DNA of 64,000 bases from positions 11,036,001-11,100,000 of the forward strand of contig NC_065877.1 in NCBI RefSeq assembly GCF_933775445.1, read 5' to 3'. This DNA comes from Argentina anserina. Its lineage: Eukaryota > Streptophyta > Magnoliopsida > Rosales > Rosaceae. Under the pieces are notes generated by a model, which was not told the DNA's origin, searched no databases, and saw only the letters and a program-made list of their open reading frames with translations. The translations under genes and the position numbers were made by a program. Below, in pieces: positions 13,038-25,600 of this stretch (position 1 is the first letter of the stretch; every line of letters begins with the position of its first letter).

Positions 13038-13144
13038 TTTTAGAAACTGAAACACACACACAAGGTGTAAGTTTGCTTGAAAAAATTCAGATAAATATCG
13101 AATACAAATTATATAAGCAATATCAAAATTAAACGTCTTAAGAT

Positions 13145-13991
13145 TGTTGTAAAAATCAATGATATATTGCATATATAATTTAATAAGCTGAATTATAAAT
13201 AAATATAAATCAGAAATGAAGAACACGAAAATAAATTCAACAAAAATACCGAACGATTTGTGATGGAAGAACAAGTCGAGACGTGTGTGATACCACACTG
13301 TCCTTAAGACGTTTACGCCTCCTCTACCGGTGCAAGGATGCTTGGCGCTTGTCTCCCAGGATATAACGACTAAACAATTCTAGAAAGTTGCACTACTAAC
13401 TAGAACCCTCAACGAACTCGAAAGGTACCTTTATCTATCACCAGAGAAGAACTAAGAACTTTGAGAGTGGGAGAGAAATGTGTTTCGAATGGGATGATCT
13501 TACAATGAAAGGATGGTGGCTATTTATACTGTGAGGATTTGCAATCAGCAATAAATAAGATGGCGGTTATAGAAATCAAAAGATCATAACATATATGAGT
13601 TACATATGTTACAAACATTGATTTCAATTCTGTTATAATTCTCCATAACACACAATAACTCAGTTGTTACAAAAGAAGAATTTGAACAGTTAAGAGAATT
13701 TGAAAAGTCAAAACCGAATTTTCGGAAATGCAAAAAGAATCTGCGTTCCGACCCTCAATTCGGTGTTGCATTCGTGTCCGCAGGTCGCACGGGCATACAC
13801 GAGTTTCCCTTGCGACCTAGGATTTGCACCCCCCCCTGCGCGTGCGCGAGAGGGTATTAGGGGGCTTACATACTTTACAATCCATACACAATGGATTCTA
13901 TATAAAGTCTTTTCAACACTTCTCTTTTCCAATGTGGGACAAATACATTTCCATCATTCTAAATAGTTATCTTTGAGTGACAATTTCTTAT
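13145..13991 (-). repeat. copia LTR, truncated (5' LTR of unit 2)
   Basis: It starts at the normal TGTTG boundary and aligns with the other LTRs for 847 bp. It then stops abruptly at CAATTTCTTAT, and unrelated sequence (GCGCGCAGCAGG) follows. About 160 bp of the LTR are missing on the outer side. Confidence 0.88.
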
Positions 13992-14634
13992 GCGCGCAGC
14001 AGGTCCCTTTGTAAAAGCAGAGAGATCAATGCTCTCTATAACGTACTACGTGGTATAAATTGGTCTAACACAACCTAAACAAAGAGATTATTGCTTCAAG
14101 TTAAGGAAATCAAGTGGAATTAATCCTACTTGAACTACTTTTGGTGACTACTTTAATCAGTTTCAATTGGTGCTTCCTCTCCCTATAATTACAAGACAAT
14201 TTAGTCCGACACAAACAGTACGTAGTTTACTCAATAATTAAGTCAATATTATTCCATCTCCTGAAAGCTTTCACACTCGGGAGTCGCGGCCGTAGGAAAG
14301 TAAACAACATACAGCAGAGGCGGCGAAATGTACGAAATGTGATGCACGTGTGTATGTATCAAAAGGGATATGCATGCTTCTCCTGTTCTCCAAAACCTAG
14401 TTATATCACTTATACGCAATTTAGCACTTTTGGCCGTTATATTCATGTCTATTCCCTCTCTAGGTAATTCAACACGGTCACACATTTCCTTTTCCTTAAC
14501 CAAACCCAAATTAATATTTTCTTCAAGATCCTAAGGATTTCAAATACTAATCATGCGAGAGCTACAGTACTTGAATTAAAGTCACATGGGATAAGGCAAA
14601 ATGAGAGGTTTTGCGGTTTTGCCTTTTATGTTAA
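13992..14634. other. intergenic
   Basis: No gene or repeat recognised. The sequence beyond the truncated LTR is moderately AT-rich and short open frames have no recognisable similarity. Confidence 0.4.
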
Positions 14635-15145
14635 GAAAGTAATATATTATAAATAAAAAAACATAATGTAAATCAATAAAATATTATGAGGGCTAAATTT
14701 AGCTCTCCCTTATTGGAGGTGATTCACTCTTCTATGAATTAAAAAATATTAAAAAGGGGGCCAAATTATAACTCGGGCTCAATATAACCCTCTCTTACTC
14801 AAGATAGCCTAACAATGTGGGTTTGAGATTATTAGTGCTAAAATTTAGCACTTTAGCTCCTAACATCCTTGGATTGGAGATGACTTTACTCTATTTGGAT
14901 GGAAAACATGAGGGCAAAATTGAGAAGAAAAGATAGTACATAATACTGTATGTAGAAGACGATTGAGAAGCCAAAGGTCTTGCCTTATGATACATGCAAA
15001 AATGAAAGCCAAAGAGGGTTATATTGTGCCCATAGCTATAATTTGACCCCCTTTTTAATATTTTTTTAATTCATATAAGAGTGAATCACCTCCAATAAGA
15101 GAGAGCTAAATTTAAAATATTTTATTTCCAATATATTACTTTACT
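14635..15145. repeat. foldback element, ~510 bp
   Basis: The left arm (about 14636-14812) and right arm (about 15010-15142) are imperfect inverted copies. For example, TTATTGGAGGTGATTCACTC is at 14710-14729 and its complement is at 15079-15098, and AATATAACCCTCT is inverted as AGAGGGTTATATT. The loop is about 200 bp and contains GGATTGGAGATGA, related to the MITE termini further right. There is no coding capacity. Superfamily not assigned. Confidence 0.75.
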
Positions 15146-15904
15146 TATCATAATACTTTAAGATAATTATTGGGAGAAAAAGAAATTTGGAGACTCCTTT
15201 TAAGGGTAATGTTTGATAATGAATTTGATTCATATTCTCAAAAAAAAAATCCTTCTTCATAATTCACAAATACAAGTAACCTTAATTATATTGTTTAATT
15301 ATCAACTATTGATCTTCAACATATACAATATATGGACCGTTCGATAATCGTCCACCACGTGCAGCTCTCCTACATCCCAAATTCAAACAAGTAGTTTAGT
15401 GTTGTTCCATGCGGAAGCACAAGGGCTGGACAGCCAAAGAAAGGGCCAGATTTAGATCTCTATAGTCTACACTCCCTTGGGCCCTATACCTCTATACATA
15501 ATTACATATGTTGTTGGAGTTCATGAAATGTCAAAAAGGGCAAAAGAGCTCAGAGGAATTCTTGTGTGCGGCAAACACATCACGTATCCCGTGCGATCGA
15601 CCACTCTTCCATTGACATGTGTGCAATTAATCCACGTCAGAGGAATTCTTCACCTTCCTCTCCACCTCCGTCATTCTCTACCTTTCTCGTTGTAATTCTT
15701 CTTCTTTTTCTTCCTCTTTGATGGCTTCGGTGTTGCTGGCGAGAACTTGATTGGGCTTAGGTTTTCCTCCTCCTTACACTTCGATTTCTACGGTTCCTTG
15801 CTTTCCAAGCAAATTTGAGGGTATAGGCATCATTAATTGGGGGTTTTCACCTTCGTCAGTGCATGATCTTAGAGTAGTATCGATGGAACAAGAAGAAGAG
15901 GGAG
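15146..15904. other. intergenic, possible gene fragment
   Basis: A pyrimidine-rich stretch (15640-15720) precedes a short frame beginning at ATG 15721 that stops after nine codons, and another frame begins at 15751. This resembles the 5' end of a decayed gene, but nothing is recognisable. Confidence 0.3.
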
Positions 15905-16091
15905 CAGTGGCGGAACCTGAGAAAAGATTTCGAATGGGCCAATATACACTAAATGTACAATTAATTATGCCGGAGGAGCAATTTACACTAAATGTACCAT
16001 TTAATTATAATATTAACAGCTAATTAAGGGGGAAAAAATTTTCGCCGAAGGGGCCATGCACCCCTCTGGCCTCCAAGAGGTTCCGCCACTG
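15905..16091. mobile_element. hAT-type MITE, 187 bp, with perfect 8-bp target duplication
   Basis: The termini are perfect 14-bp inverted repeats: CAGTGGCGGAACCT at the left and AGGTTCCGCCACTG at the right. Identical flanks AGAGGGAG at 15897-15904 and 16092-16099 form an 8-bp target duplication, the size typical of hAT elements. The short interior has no open reading frame. The perfect termini and duplication suggest a relatively recent insertion. Confidence 0.9.
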
Positions 16092-16502
16092 AGAGGGAGG
16101 GTGTCGAATTGGATCAAGAATCAGCGCATGGATCAGTGAGGAATGGAGAGCTCAAAATCTTACGGTAGGGCTGGGATTGCACCTTAATTTTATGGTAGGG
16201 CTGGGTAAGAAGAACTTGAAGGAAGGCCGGCTTTGGTTTGATCGGAGTCTTTGGCCTTTTGTTTTAGCAATGCTGACATGAAGAAAGAAGTGACACCTGT
16301 CAAATTATTACTGGTTGGTCCCATCAGCCCATTGGGGCGTTTGGCCCGGCCAAGAATTTCTACATAATTCAATATGACCCCTCACTGGAGATGGCCTTAC
16401 ACTCCAAACACTCAAGTTAAAGGTTAAAAGGCTCACATTTACCACTTTTCATCTCCAATCTCCCTAAGTTAAGGACTAAAATGCATTAAGTTAGGACTAA
16501 GA

Positions 16503-17190
16503 CCATCTCCAATTGCTAAAAAAAAATCTCAAAACTAAAATGTTAGCTTTGTAAAATTGAACTATCTATCGATGTATTTCCAACCGTCTCTAACCCGTTA
16601 GCCATAAATTATATTTTAAAATTTTGAATATGTTATTATATATTTAAGTTTTATAATTTTGTATTAGATTCTTACTTTTAGTAATTAAAATTATTTTTAT
16701 AATTAAGAAGTTAGTTCAAATATTTTAATTATATATTTAATTAAAATAATTATATTCTCTCACTTACAAATTTTAGAATATACCACATTTAACCATATTT
16801 AACGTGATAGTATAATATATATAAAATAAAGCAATCACATTGCAAGTTGTTCTACCTCATAAAGACTCTTTTTTAAATTTTAATGTGATTGACTTTCTTC
16901 TTTAATTCAAACAAGTTGAGACCGTTCCTAATTTTAATTATTAAAAGTATAATTAATTATATTATTATTAAAAACTAATCATAAAATTAAAATAAATTGT
17001 ATTAATAATCAAAATTAAAATAAATTGTATCAATCATACAAATTAAAATAAATTATATTAATAAAAAAATTAAAATTAATTGTAGTTGATAAAATGTGGG
17101 GAACCTATTGACTAAACAAATGAGAATAAAAATTCACTTAAAGGGCTAAAAAAAGGCATTGTTAAAGGTAATTTTAGCCTTAACAATGCC
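16503..17190 (-). mobile_element. MITE of the GGCCATCTCCAAC family, inverted copy
   Basis: It begins with GACCATCTCCAATTGC and continues with the same AT-rich body as the next two elements, but in reverse orientation. The tell-tale segment reading CAATAGGTTC in the neighbour appears here as its complement near 17100. A local hairpin with AAAGGCATTGTTAA arms (17155-17192) marks the junction with the next copy. Boundaries are approximate. Confidence 0.6.
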
Positions 17191-18047
17191 TTTTAGCTCT
17201 CACATAATGCATTTTAGCCCTTAATTTATAAGGATTAGAGATGAAAAGTGCTAAATGAGAGCTTTTTAGCCCTTAACTTGGGTGAGTTATAGATGACCTA
17301 AAATGCATTGTTTTAGCAGACGTTTGAGTGGAGAATAAATATAATTTGTTTATTCAATAGGTTCTCACAATTTTTCAAGTACACCTAATTTTTATTTTTA
17401 TTTTTTTATTAATTTAATTAATTTAAATTTTGATGATTAATATAATAAATTTTTATTTTGATATAGTACAATTAATTTTATGTTTTGTTGATTAGTACAA
17501 TTAATTTTATATTTTGTTGATTAGTACAATTAATTTTAATTTTGAGGATTAAAATTAGGAATAGATTGAAAAATAATCTATATGTATATATATATATATA
17601 TATATTAATGTGATAGTATGAATCTTTGTCTTTGATAAGTCTCCAATCACATGTAATATGACAACACACTCGATTAATTATTTTTGCTTTCAAATTATTC
17701 GACATAAGAAGAGGTAGATAAATTCGCAATGTCATTGCTTCATTTTTTTATTTTGTTAAATATATTATCACTTCAAATATGATTGAATGATAGAAGTGAA
17801 AAACAATAATAATTTTAATTAAAATATATAATAAAATATCTGAACTAATTTATTAATTATGAAAATAATTTATTTACTTGAAATAAAAATTTAAAACAAA
17901 ATCATAATACTAAACATATAATAACAACCTGAAATATTAAAATATAATTTAGGACTAGCCATATGGGTTGTAACGGTTAATGTCACATCGATAAATAATT
18001 TTATATTCAGAGCTATTTTAGCATTTTCCGGTTGAAGATGATTTTAG
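17191..18047 (+). mobile_element. MITE, second copy of the family
   Basis: It shares body sequence with the element at 18048-18965, for example TTGTTAAATATATTA near 17753 and TTGTTAAATATATATTACC near 18645, and AATGTCACATCGAT near both right ends. It contains a TA microsatellite at 17585-17605. There is no coding capacity; boundaries are approximate. Confidence 0.6.
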
Positions 18048-18965
18048 GCCATCTCCAACCAATCTTTGTTAAGGGCTAAAATATTAAAATTTAGTCGTAA
18101 CCATTTCCAACCCATTTAGTTAAGGGATAAGAGACCATAATGAGAAGGCTAAAAGACCATAATGAAAAGGCTAAAAGACATTATTAAGGGCTAAATATTG
18201 TTAGTCTTTTGAGTGAGATTTGATTTCATTTATTTAATCAATAAGACCCCACATCTAATTTGCATTATCAACTACATTTAATTTTAATTATAAGTTTTTA
18301 TTAATACAATTAATTTAAAATTTAATGATTAATGCAACTAACTTTAATTTTGATAATTAGTGCAATTAACTTTAATTTTTATGATTAATACAATTTTTTT
18401 GTTAATTAGTATAATTAATTTTTATTTTTAGTTATTAGTATAATTAATTTTAATTAGTTGATACAATAAATTATGATTTTCAGGATTAAAATTATGAATG
18501 AATTAAAGAAAATATCCATGTGTGTGTATCAACCTCACTATATTTATCTATTTAACAACACACTTGATTACTCATTCGTGCCTTTAAGTAAATAAACATA
18601 AGAGGTAGATGAATTCGTAATGACATTGCTTTATTTCCTTTTATTTTGTTAAATATATATTACCACGTCAAATATAGTTGAATGAGAGAAGAGAAAGACA
18701 ATAATAATTTCAATTAAAATATATAAAATAAAATGTCATGTAATTATGAAAATAATTAATTACTTGAAATAATCATCTAATACAAAATTATACTACTGAA
18801 ATATATAATAACAATTTCAAATCTTAAAATATAATTTATGACTAAAAATTTAGCTCTATAGATTGAAAATGGTTGATGTCACATCGATTAATAATTTAAC
18901 TTTTCAAGGCTAAAATTTTAATCATGAGACTATTTTAGCCTTTCAAATTAGAAATGGCATTAAGT
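18048..18965 (+). mobile_element. MITE, third copy of the family
   Basis: The left end is GGCCATCTCCAACC and the right end lies near TTAGAAATGGCATTAAG. It is in direct tandem with the copy at 17191-18047. Repeated AAGGGCTAAA-type words near both ends form the inverted termini. Superfamily not assigned, because no clean target duplication was found in this stacked arrangement. Confidence 0.6.
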
Positions 18966-20315
18966 TCTAAATGTTAACAATGAGGTACTTTAGCACCCAA
19001 TGGCCAATGTTAAGAGTTATATATACTCCATGCCCACATTCTAAACAACTTATATACTTTTTAATTATTTCAATTCCATTAAATAAAATAATTTTCATAT
19101 AACTAAGAAGCTAATAAAAAACATTATTTATCATAAATTATTTCAATTATAATTAAATAAAATAAAACATAAATGCACATATGTATATGAGGCCCGATCA
19201 GAAAATGCACCTCTGTAAAATTGAAAAAGTGCGGACGGACACATGTAAGCTGAGTAATCAACCTACCTTCTACCATGTGGGTGCCACCATATATTTTCTC
19301 CGTTTCTCACCAAGTCAAAGTGTGATTGCTCAGTTGCTAATGAATCATGATCTGTGAACTCCTCCGTCTCCTTGATTTTACATTGTCATTAATAAGACCC
19401 TCTCCTCGTTGATATGTAGTGCAACCAGACTAGATGGGAGTTTGCAAATGCGGATCAAAATTCGACCCCCGTAGTCGTGTTCCAGCTTCAGTGGAAGGAG
19501 ATGAGGGAGATGCTGAGAAACAACAAGGGTGTTGGGTATGGTTTAGAGTTTGGGTATGGCTAAGATTTGAGGATTTTCAAATTCTCACCAATGCCCTCTC
19601 ATGCAATCAAAATCTCATCTCCAATTAAAGATATCTCATTTCTTCTTCTTTTTTAATTCATCGAAATTTTGTTTTCTTGTTAATAGTTATTCGATTTAAT
19701 TTATTTCATAAAAAGTGGGTAGTGGCCGGTGATTAATTATTTAAATTTTTGCTATGATTATCTGGGTTTTGGTTGTGTGGTGAACTGGTGATAGGGAAGC
19801 TGATGGAGTTCTCACACGACTAATGAGACCATGACCAAGATCATACCCATTAATTAAGCCAATGAAGGCAAAAATTGATTCTAAAATAAAAGAACACATT
19901 TTAGCTATTTTAACACTTTGAGTTGGAGATGAACTTAGGTGAGGGGTCAAAACTGTGTACAGTATGTCATAAATCAAATACAGAAATGAAAATCAAATTT
20001 CTTAACTGTTGGGTGTTGGGGTACAATTAGTGGCTTTTTACCCCACACGCAAGGCTTGTCTTAGAACAGTCAAAAGCTTTCAAGCCCAAAAGTTGCAACA
20101 AAAGTGAGCAACATATATCTAATCATTCAAATACCTCAGTTCAAACGAACCATCTCATTGCAAGTTCATTACATATATTTATTTTATCTTTTTCAATATA
20201 CAACATGCATCAAACATTTGTAAACAATAGGAGCAAATATATATAGATCCAATATGAACCAAGGTACGTACCCATTAAAACTTAAACGAACAAACGAACT
20301 ACTACTACTAATCTA
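18966..20315. other. intergenic, 3' of the glyoxal-oxidase fragment
   Basis: Scattered MITE-end words occur (for example ATCTCCAATT near 19618 and TTGGAGATGA near 19922). No gene is recognised. Confidence 0.4.
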
Positions 20316-21073
20316 CTACTTCTTGATCCGAACCCACATTCCTTTACTTGGTACACCATCACACACCACAAACAACAAATAGTAACCAGGTGGTGCCAAT
20401 TCCGGCCTCGCAGGTGCATAGCTCTCAACACTGTAGTAGTGATTATTTTTAGAATTTGCAGGTTTATTAGTCTTGCCCTTACTCACATGGCCCATGTCCA
20501 ACACCAACAACCTCTGGTTCATAGCAAATGAATGAGTAGTAAACGATGGAGCTACCATCGTCACATAGATCTTCTCTGCTTCATAACTCAACCTAAACCC
20601 CACGTAAAATTTCTGGACGTAACCCAACTCCCACCCCGGCCGCACGGAGCTTATCACCGGCCTCGACTTCGACGAGTACGGCGGAGAGAAAGCCTCGAGG
20701 CTCAGCTCAGTTGGGTAGAGAGCTGTGAAGTTATAGTTGGCGTTCGGGTTGCTGCCGCCGACGAGAATACGACCGTCGGATAACAGATGCGCCAATGAAT
20801 GGTAGAGGCGAGGTATAGTCGTAGGAGTGAGGACCTCGAACCGGGATGGCGTTGCATGCCAAGGTTTGTAGAGAACAGGGCTTAAAACCGGTTCTCTAGC
20901 AACTCCCCAACCGGCTGTTCCTTTTGCCGCGCCATTTATGATGAGTACATCTCCTGTCGGCAGCATGATCATGTCCCCCATTACTCTGTTTATCGGCATT
21001 TCCTCAACTTCCCACTTGGGGTTTTCAGCTGTGATTACCAACCGGCCACAGGTTTTCGATGCCGGAACAAACA
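20316..21073 (-). pseudogene. glyoxal oxidase / galactose-oxidase-like protein, C-terminal half only
   Basis: An open frame of about 250 codons ends with a stop at 20316. It encodes the C-terminal part of a plant aldehyde oxidase GLOX-type protein: the last Kelch blades (MPINRVMGDM, PTGDVLIINGAA, LSDGRILVGGSNPN) and the C-terminal E-set (DUF1929) domain. Two copper-ligand motifs of the family are visible: the Tyr-His pair in RLYHSLAHL, and the His in the TTHSFAMNQR motif. The N-terminal half, with the signal peptide and the Cys-Tyr cofactor site, is absent. The frame is cut precisely where the copia LTR begins (21073/21074), and the missing half is not on the far side of the retroelement block. 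Plant members of this family are usually around 550-600 residues. It is therefore a truncated gene, probably non-functional. Confidence 0.88.
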
Positions 21074-22082
21074 TGTTGTAAAAATCAATGATATATTATA
21101 TATATAATTTAATAAGTTGAATTATAAATAAAAATAAATCAGAAATGAAGAACACGAAAATAAATTCAACAAAAATACCGAACGATTTGTAATGGAAGAA
21201 CAAGTCGAGACGTGTGTGATACCACACTGTCCTTAAGACGTTTACGCCTCCTCTACCGGTGCAAGGATGCTTGGCGCTTGTCTCCCAGGATATAACGACT
21301 AAACAATTCTAGAAAGTTGCACTACTAACTAGAACCCTCAACGAACTCGAAAGGTACATTTATCTATCACCAGAGAAGAACTAAGAACTTTGAGAGTGGG
21401 AGAGAAATGTGTTTCGAATGGGATGATCTTACAATGAAAGGATGGTGGCTATTTATACTGTGAGGATTTGCAATCAGCAATAAATAAGATGACGGTTATA
21501 GAAATCAAAAGATCATAACATATATGAGTTACATATGTTACAAACATTGATTTCAATTCTGTTATAATTCTCCATAACACACAATAACTCAGTTGTTACA
21601 AAAGAAGAATTTGAACAGTCAAGAGAATTTGAAAAGTCAAAACCGAATTTTCGGAAATGCAAAAAGAATATGCGTTCCGACCCTCAATTCGGTGTTGCAT
21701 TCGTGTCCGCAGGTCACACGGGCATACATGAGTTTCCATTGCGACTTAGGATTTGCACCCCCCCCTGCGCGTGCGCGAGAGGGTATAAGGGGGCTTACAC
21801 ACTTTACAATCCATACACAATGGATTATATATAAAGTTTTTTCAACACTTCTCTTTTCCAATGTGGGACAAATACCTTTTCCTCATTCTAAGTAGCCATC
21901 TTTGAGTGACAATTTCTTATTCACCCACAAACCAAATTACACAAACAAACATATGATCTTGTAGCCCTCATTATGGAGAACTCAAATCTATGTTCACCTT
22001 TCATTAATTATAAGTTTAACTTAATTTAATTAATCAATTAAAATTTGGTTTTAAATGGTTTTTCCAACCATTTTTTCCAACA
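21074..22082 (-). repeat. copia LTR (left arm of palindrome)
   Basis: This is a full 1,009-bp LTR in minus orientation with TGTTG...CAACA ends. It abuts the truncated glyoxal-oxidase frame at 21073. Small differences from the right-arm LTR at 29406-30417 show that the arms have diverged. Confidence 0.92.
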
Positions 22083-22661
22083 ATTCCCCACATGAATGAA
22101 ATTGGCCACCAAAGACTCGATAGAATTTGGTGATAGATTTCTACGGTTGAAACCTGCATAGGATAGGTAGGTTTGACCCTTTAAACCTTCCCTTATAAAA
22201 GTATGCTTACTTTACTAACTAAATAGTAGACGCGATGTCTTTGAACTATTCGTCATTTGTGTAAATGATAACATACTTTACACAGGAGTCTCCCTGGTAC
22301 ACTTCGGTTCTCATTTTTGTGCCCATTTTGGCCATGGAACACACGCCTGGTTCTGCAAGTAGTTTGATAAGAGTTATGCCCTTATTAACTCCCCTAGAAG
22401 TGGCCCCACTTCTCTCTTGCATAGGTGATCTCTTAATTAAGAGTAACCCGCATTACTCTGCTCGATTTCTTGACGCATAAGAATCATTAAAAGTTTTAAC
22501 TTAACCTCATCCTTTACGGGTATCACTGGTTTTTATCATAGGAATGGACTTGGGGAACTCCCCACAGTGATCCGAACTAATCTCTACAGTTTGGTTTTCC
22601 CTTTTGAACCTAGATCTTGGGATCTCCAGTCAGCTAGGTTGGGTATCCACTGTAGTGATTT

Positions 22662-25600
22662 TTAATTTCCAATGGGCTTTAGTCCCATTCCCTTCGATGA
22701 TTTTTCAACTAACTCTCTGTTTAACCCTTTAGTTAAAGGATCAGCAATATTATCCTTAGACTTTACATAGTCTATAGAGATAACTCCAGTTGAGAGTAGT
22801 TGTCTAATGGTATTATGTCTTTGACGAATGTGTCTAGACTTACCATTATACATCTTACTCTGTGCCCTGCTAATTGCAGATTGACTATCAAAATGTATAC
22901 CGATCGCAGGCACAGGATTTGTCCATCTAGGAATGTCCTCTATGAACTGGCGTAGCCATTCTGCTTCCTCCACACATTTGTCTAGTGCTACAAACTCAGA
23001 CTCCATTGTGGATCTAGTTATAACTGTTTGTTTTGAGGACTTCCAGGACACGGTTGCACCTCCTAGCGTAAATACATATCCGCTAGTAGACTTTGAGTCT
23101 TTCATGTCAGATATCCAGTTCGCATCAGTGAACCCTTCTATAACAGCTGGGTATGATGTGTAGTGCAACCCGTAGGTACGAGTATACCTTAGGTATTTGA
23201 GTACTCTTCCAATCGCTTGCCAATGCATAGCTCCAGGATTACTCGTGTACCTACTTAGCTAATGAACCGCATAAGCTAGATCTGGTCTTGTACAACTTGT
23301 TAAGTACATTAGACTCCCAATTATTCTTGAATACTGTAGATGAGAAACACTTTCACCTTTATTCTTGGACAAATGTAGATTTAAATCTACAGGGGTTCTG
23401 ACAATTCCAGAACCTTCCTTGTCAAATTTCCCAAGAATATTGTCCACATAGTGTGTTTGACTCAACACTAGCCCTTCTGATGTTCTCGTAATTTTAATTC
23501 CTAAAATGACATCAGTAAGTCCCAAGTCTTTCATGTCAAACTTAGAATTCAACATGTCTTTAGTAGACCTGATCATCTTATCGTTGCTCCCAACGATAAG
23601 CATATCATCCACATACAGACATAAAATGATATATCAATTTTCATTGTCTTTAATATATACACACTTATCACCTTCATTTATTCTAAATCCACTGGTGATC
23701 ATGGCATTATCAAATTTCTCATGCCATTGTTTTGGTGCTTGTTTTAAGCCATATAATGACTTAACCAATCTGCACACCTTCTTACTCTGAGAAGGAGCAG
23801 AAAAACCTTCTGGCTGTTCCATGTAGATTTCTTCTTCTACATCTCCATTTAGGAAAGCCGTCTTTACATCCATTTGGTGTACTTCAAGTTTGCGCAACGC
23901 TGCAATTGCAAGTACCATCCGTATGGAGGTTATTCTCGTCACAGGAGAATAAGTATCAAAATAATCTAAACCCTCCTTTTGCCTATAGCCTTTAATAACA
24001 AGTCTGGCCTTGTACTTGTCTATTGACCCATCAGCTTTTAGTTTCTTTTTGAAAATCCACTTGGAAGTCAAAGGCTTACATCCAGGTGGTAAATCCACTA
24101 ATTCCCAAGTGTGATTTTGCATGATGGAGTCAACCTCACTTTTGATTGCTTCTTTCCACCGAGGACCATCGGTAGAGCTAACTGCCTCTTTGAAGGTACG
24201 GGGATCACCTTCAACCATATATGACAGGAAGTCAGGTCCATAGGACTTTGCGGTCCTTGCCCTTTTACTTCGTCTAAGTTCAACCTCAGACTCAGATTCG
24301 GACTCCAACTCAGATTCTTGATCTTGAACATCATCAGTTTCGGCTCGGTTGTCTTCACGTGCACGTTTAGAAGAATTAAATTCCTCTCTAGACTGCCGTG
24401 GAAATACATTTTGAAAGAAAGATGCATTTCTCGATTCCATTATCGTATCCTTATGGATTTCAGGAATATTCGAATCGTGGACTAGTTATCGATAAGCCGA
24501 ACTGTTATGTGCATATCCAATAAAGATGCAATCAACCGTTTTAGGCCCGTTCTTCACCTTTTTAGGCTTAGGAATTTCCACTTTGGCCAAATATCCTCAA
24601 ACTTTTAAATATTTGTAAGATGGTTTTCTCCATTTCCATAACTCATATGGAGTTTTCTCTTCTTTTCCTTTTGGGCACCTTATTTAAAAGGTAATTTGCC
24701 GTGAGAATCGCGTCTCCCCACATGTTGGGTGGCATCCCAGAACTGAGTAGCATAGCATTCATCATATCCTTTAGAGTACGATTTTTACGTTCTGCTACAC
24801 CATTAGATTGTGGTGAGTATGGAGCAGTCCTTTGATGTATAATCCTATTCTGAGCACAAATCTCAGCAAATGGCGATTCATACTCACCCCATCGGTCACT
24901 TCTTAGTGCCTTAATTTTCTTGTTGAGTTGATTCTCAACCTCTTTTTTATAGAGAATGAATTTCTCTATAGCCTCACTTTTGCATTTTAGCAAATACACA
25001 TAGCAATATTTCGTGCTATCATCTATGAAGGTAATAAAGTATTTATTATTCCCTCTAGATACCGTTGATTTTAAATCACACACATCTGTATGAATCAAAT
25101 CAAGGGGTTCACTGTTTCTTTCAACACTTTGGAAAGATGATCTAGTCAGTTTAGCCTCTACACAAGTTTCACACTTATGTTTTGAATCAATTTGGAATTT
25201 TGGTAAGTGTCCCATGTTAATTAACTTTCGCAAAGTATCATAATTAACATGTCCTAGTCTACCATGCCATAAATTGGAAGACTCAATCATGTAGGTGGAA
25301 GTAGAAGCTTCATTCATTTTCTTGATCAAAGTCATTACATTCATTTTGATCATCCCACCCGATACATAGCCTTTACCTACAAACATTTCATTCTTGGATA
25401 GAACAAGCTTATCAGATTCTATCACTATGTGAAACCCATGAGAGTTCAACATTGCACCAGAAATCAGATTCTTGCGGATCTCCGGAACATACAGGACATT
25501 GTTCAGAGTCAACTCCTTTCCAGAGGTCATCTTCAGAATCACCTTTCCTTTCCCCTTGATGGCGGAGGTTGCAGAGTTCCCCATGTACAGAATCTCCCCA

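Larger units (their letters stand above)
3831..13991 (-). mobile_element. tandem Ty1/copia array: three LTRs, two internal regions
   Basis: The order is LTR (3831-4759), internal region 1 (4760-9440, 4,681 bp), shared LTR (9441-10449), internal region 2 (10450-13144, 2,695 bp) and LTR (13145-13991). All parts are in minus orientation. The middle LTR serves both units, as expected from unequal recombination between LTRs. Both outer LTRs are truncated, so no target duplication can be found. The domain order gag-PR-INT-RT-RNaseH identifies Ty1/copia. Neither unit has an intact reading frame, so this is a dead element. Confidence 0.92.
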
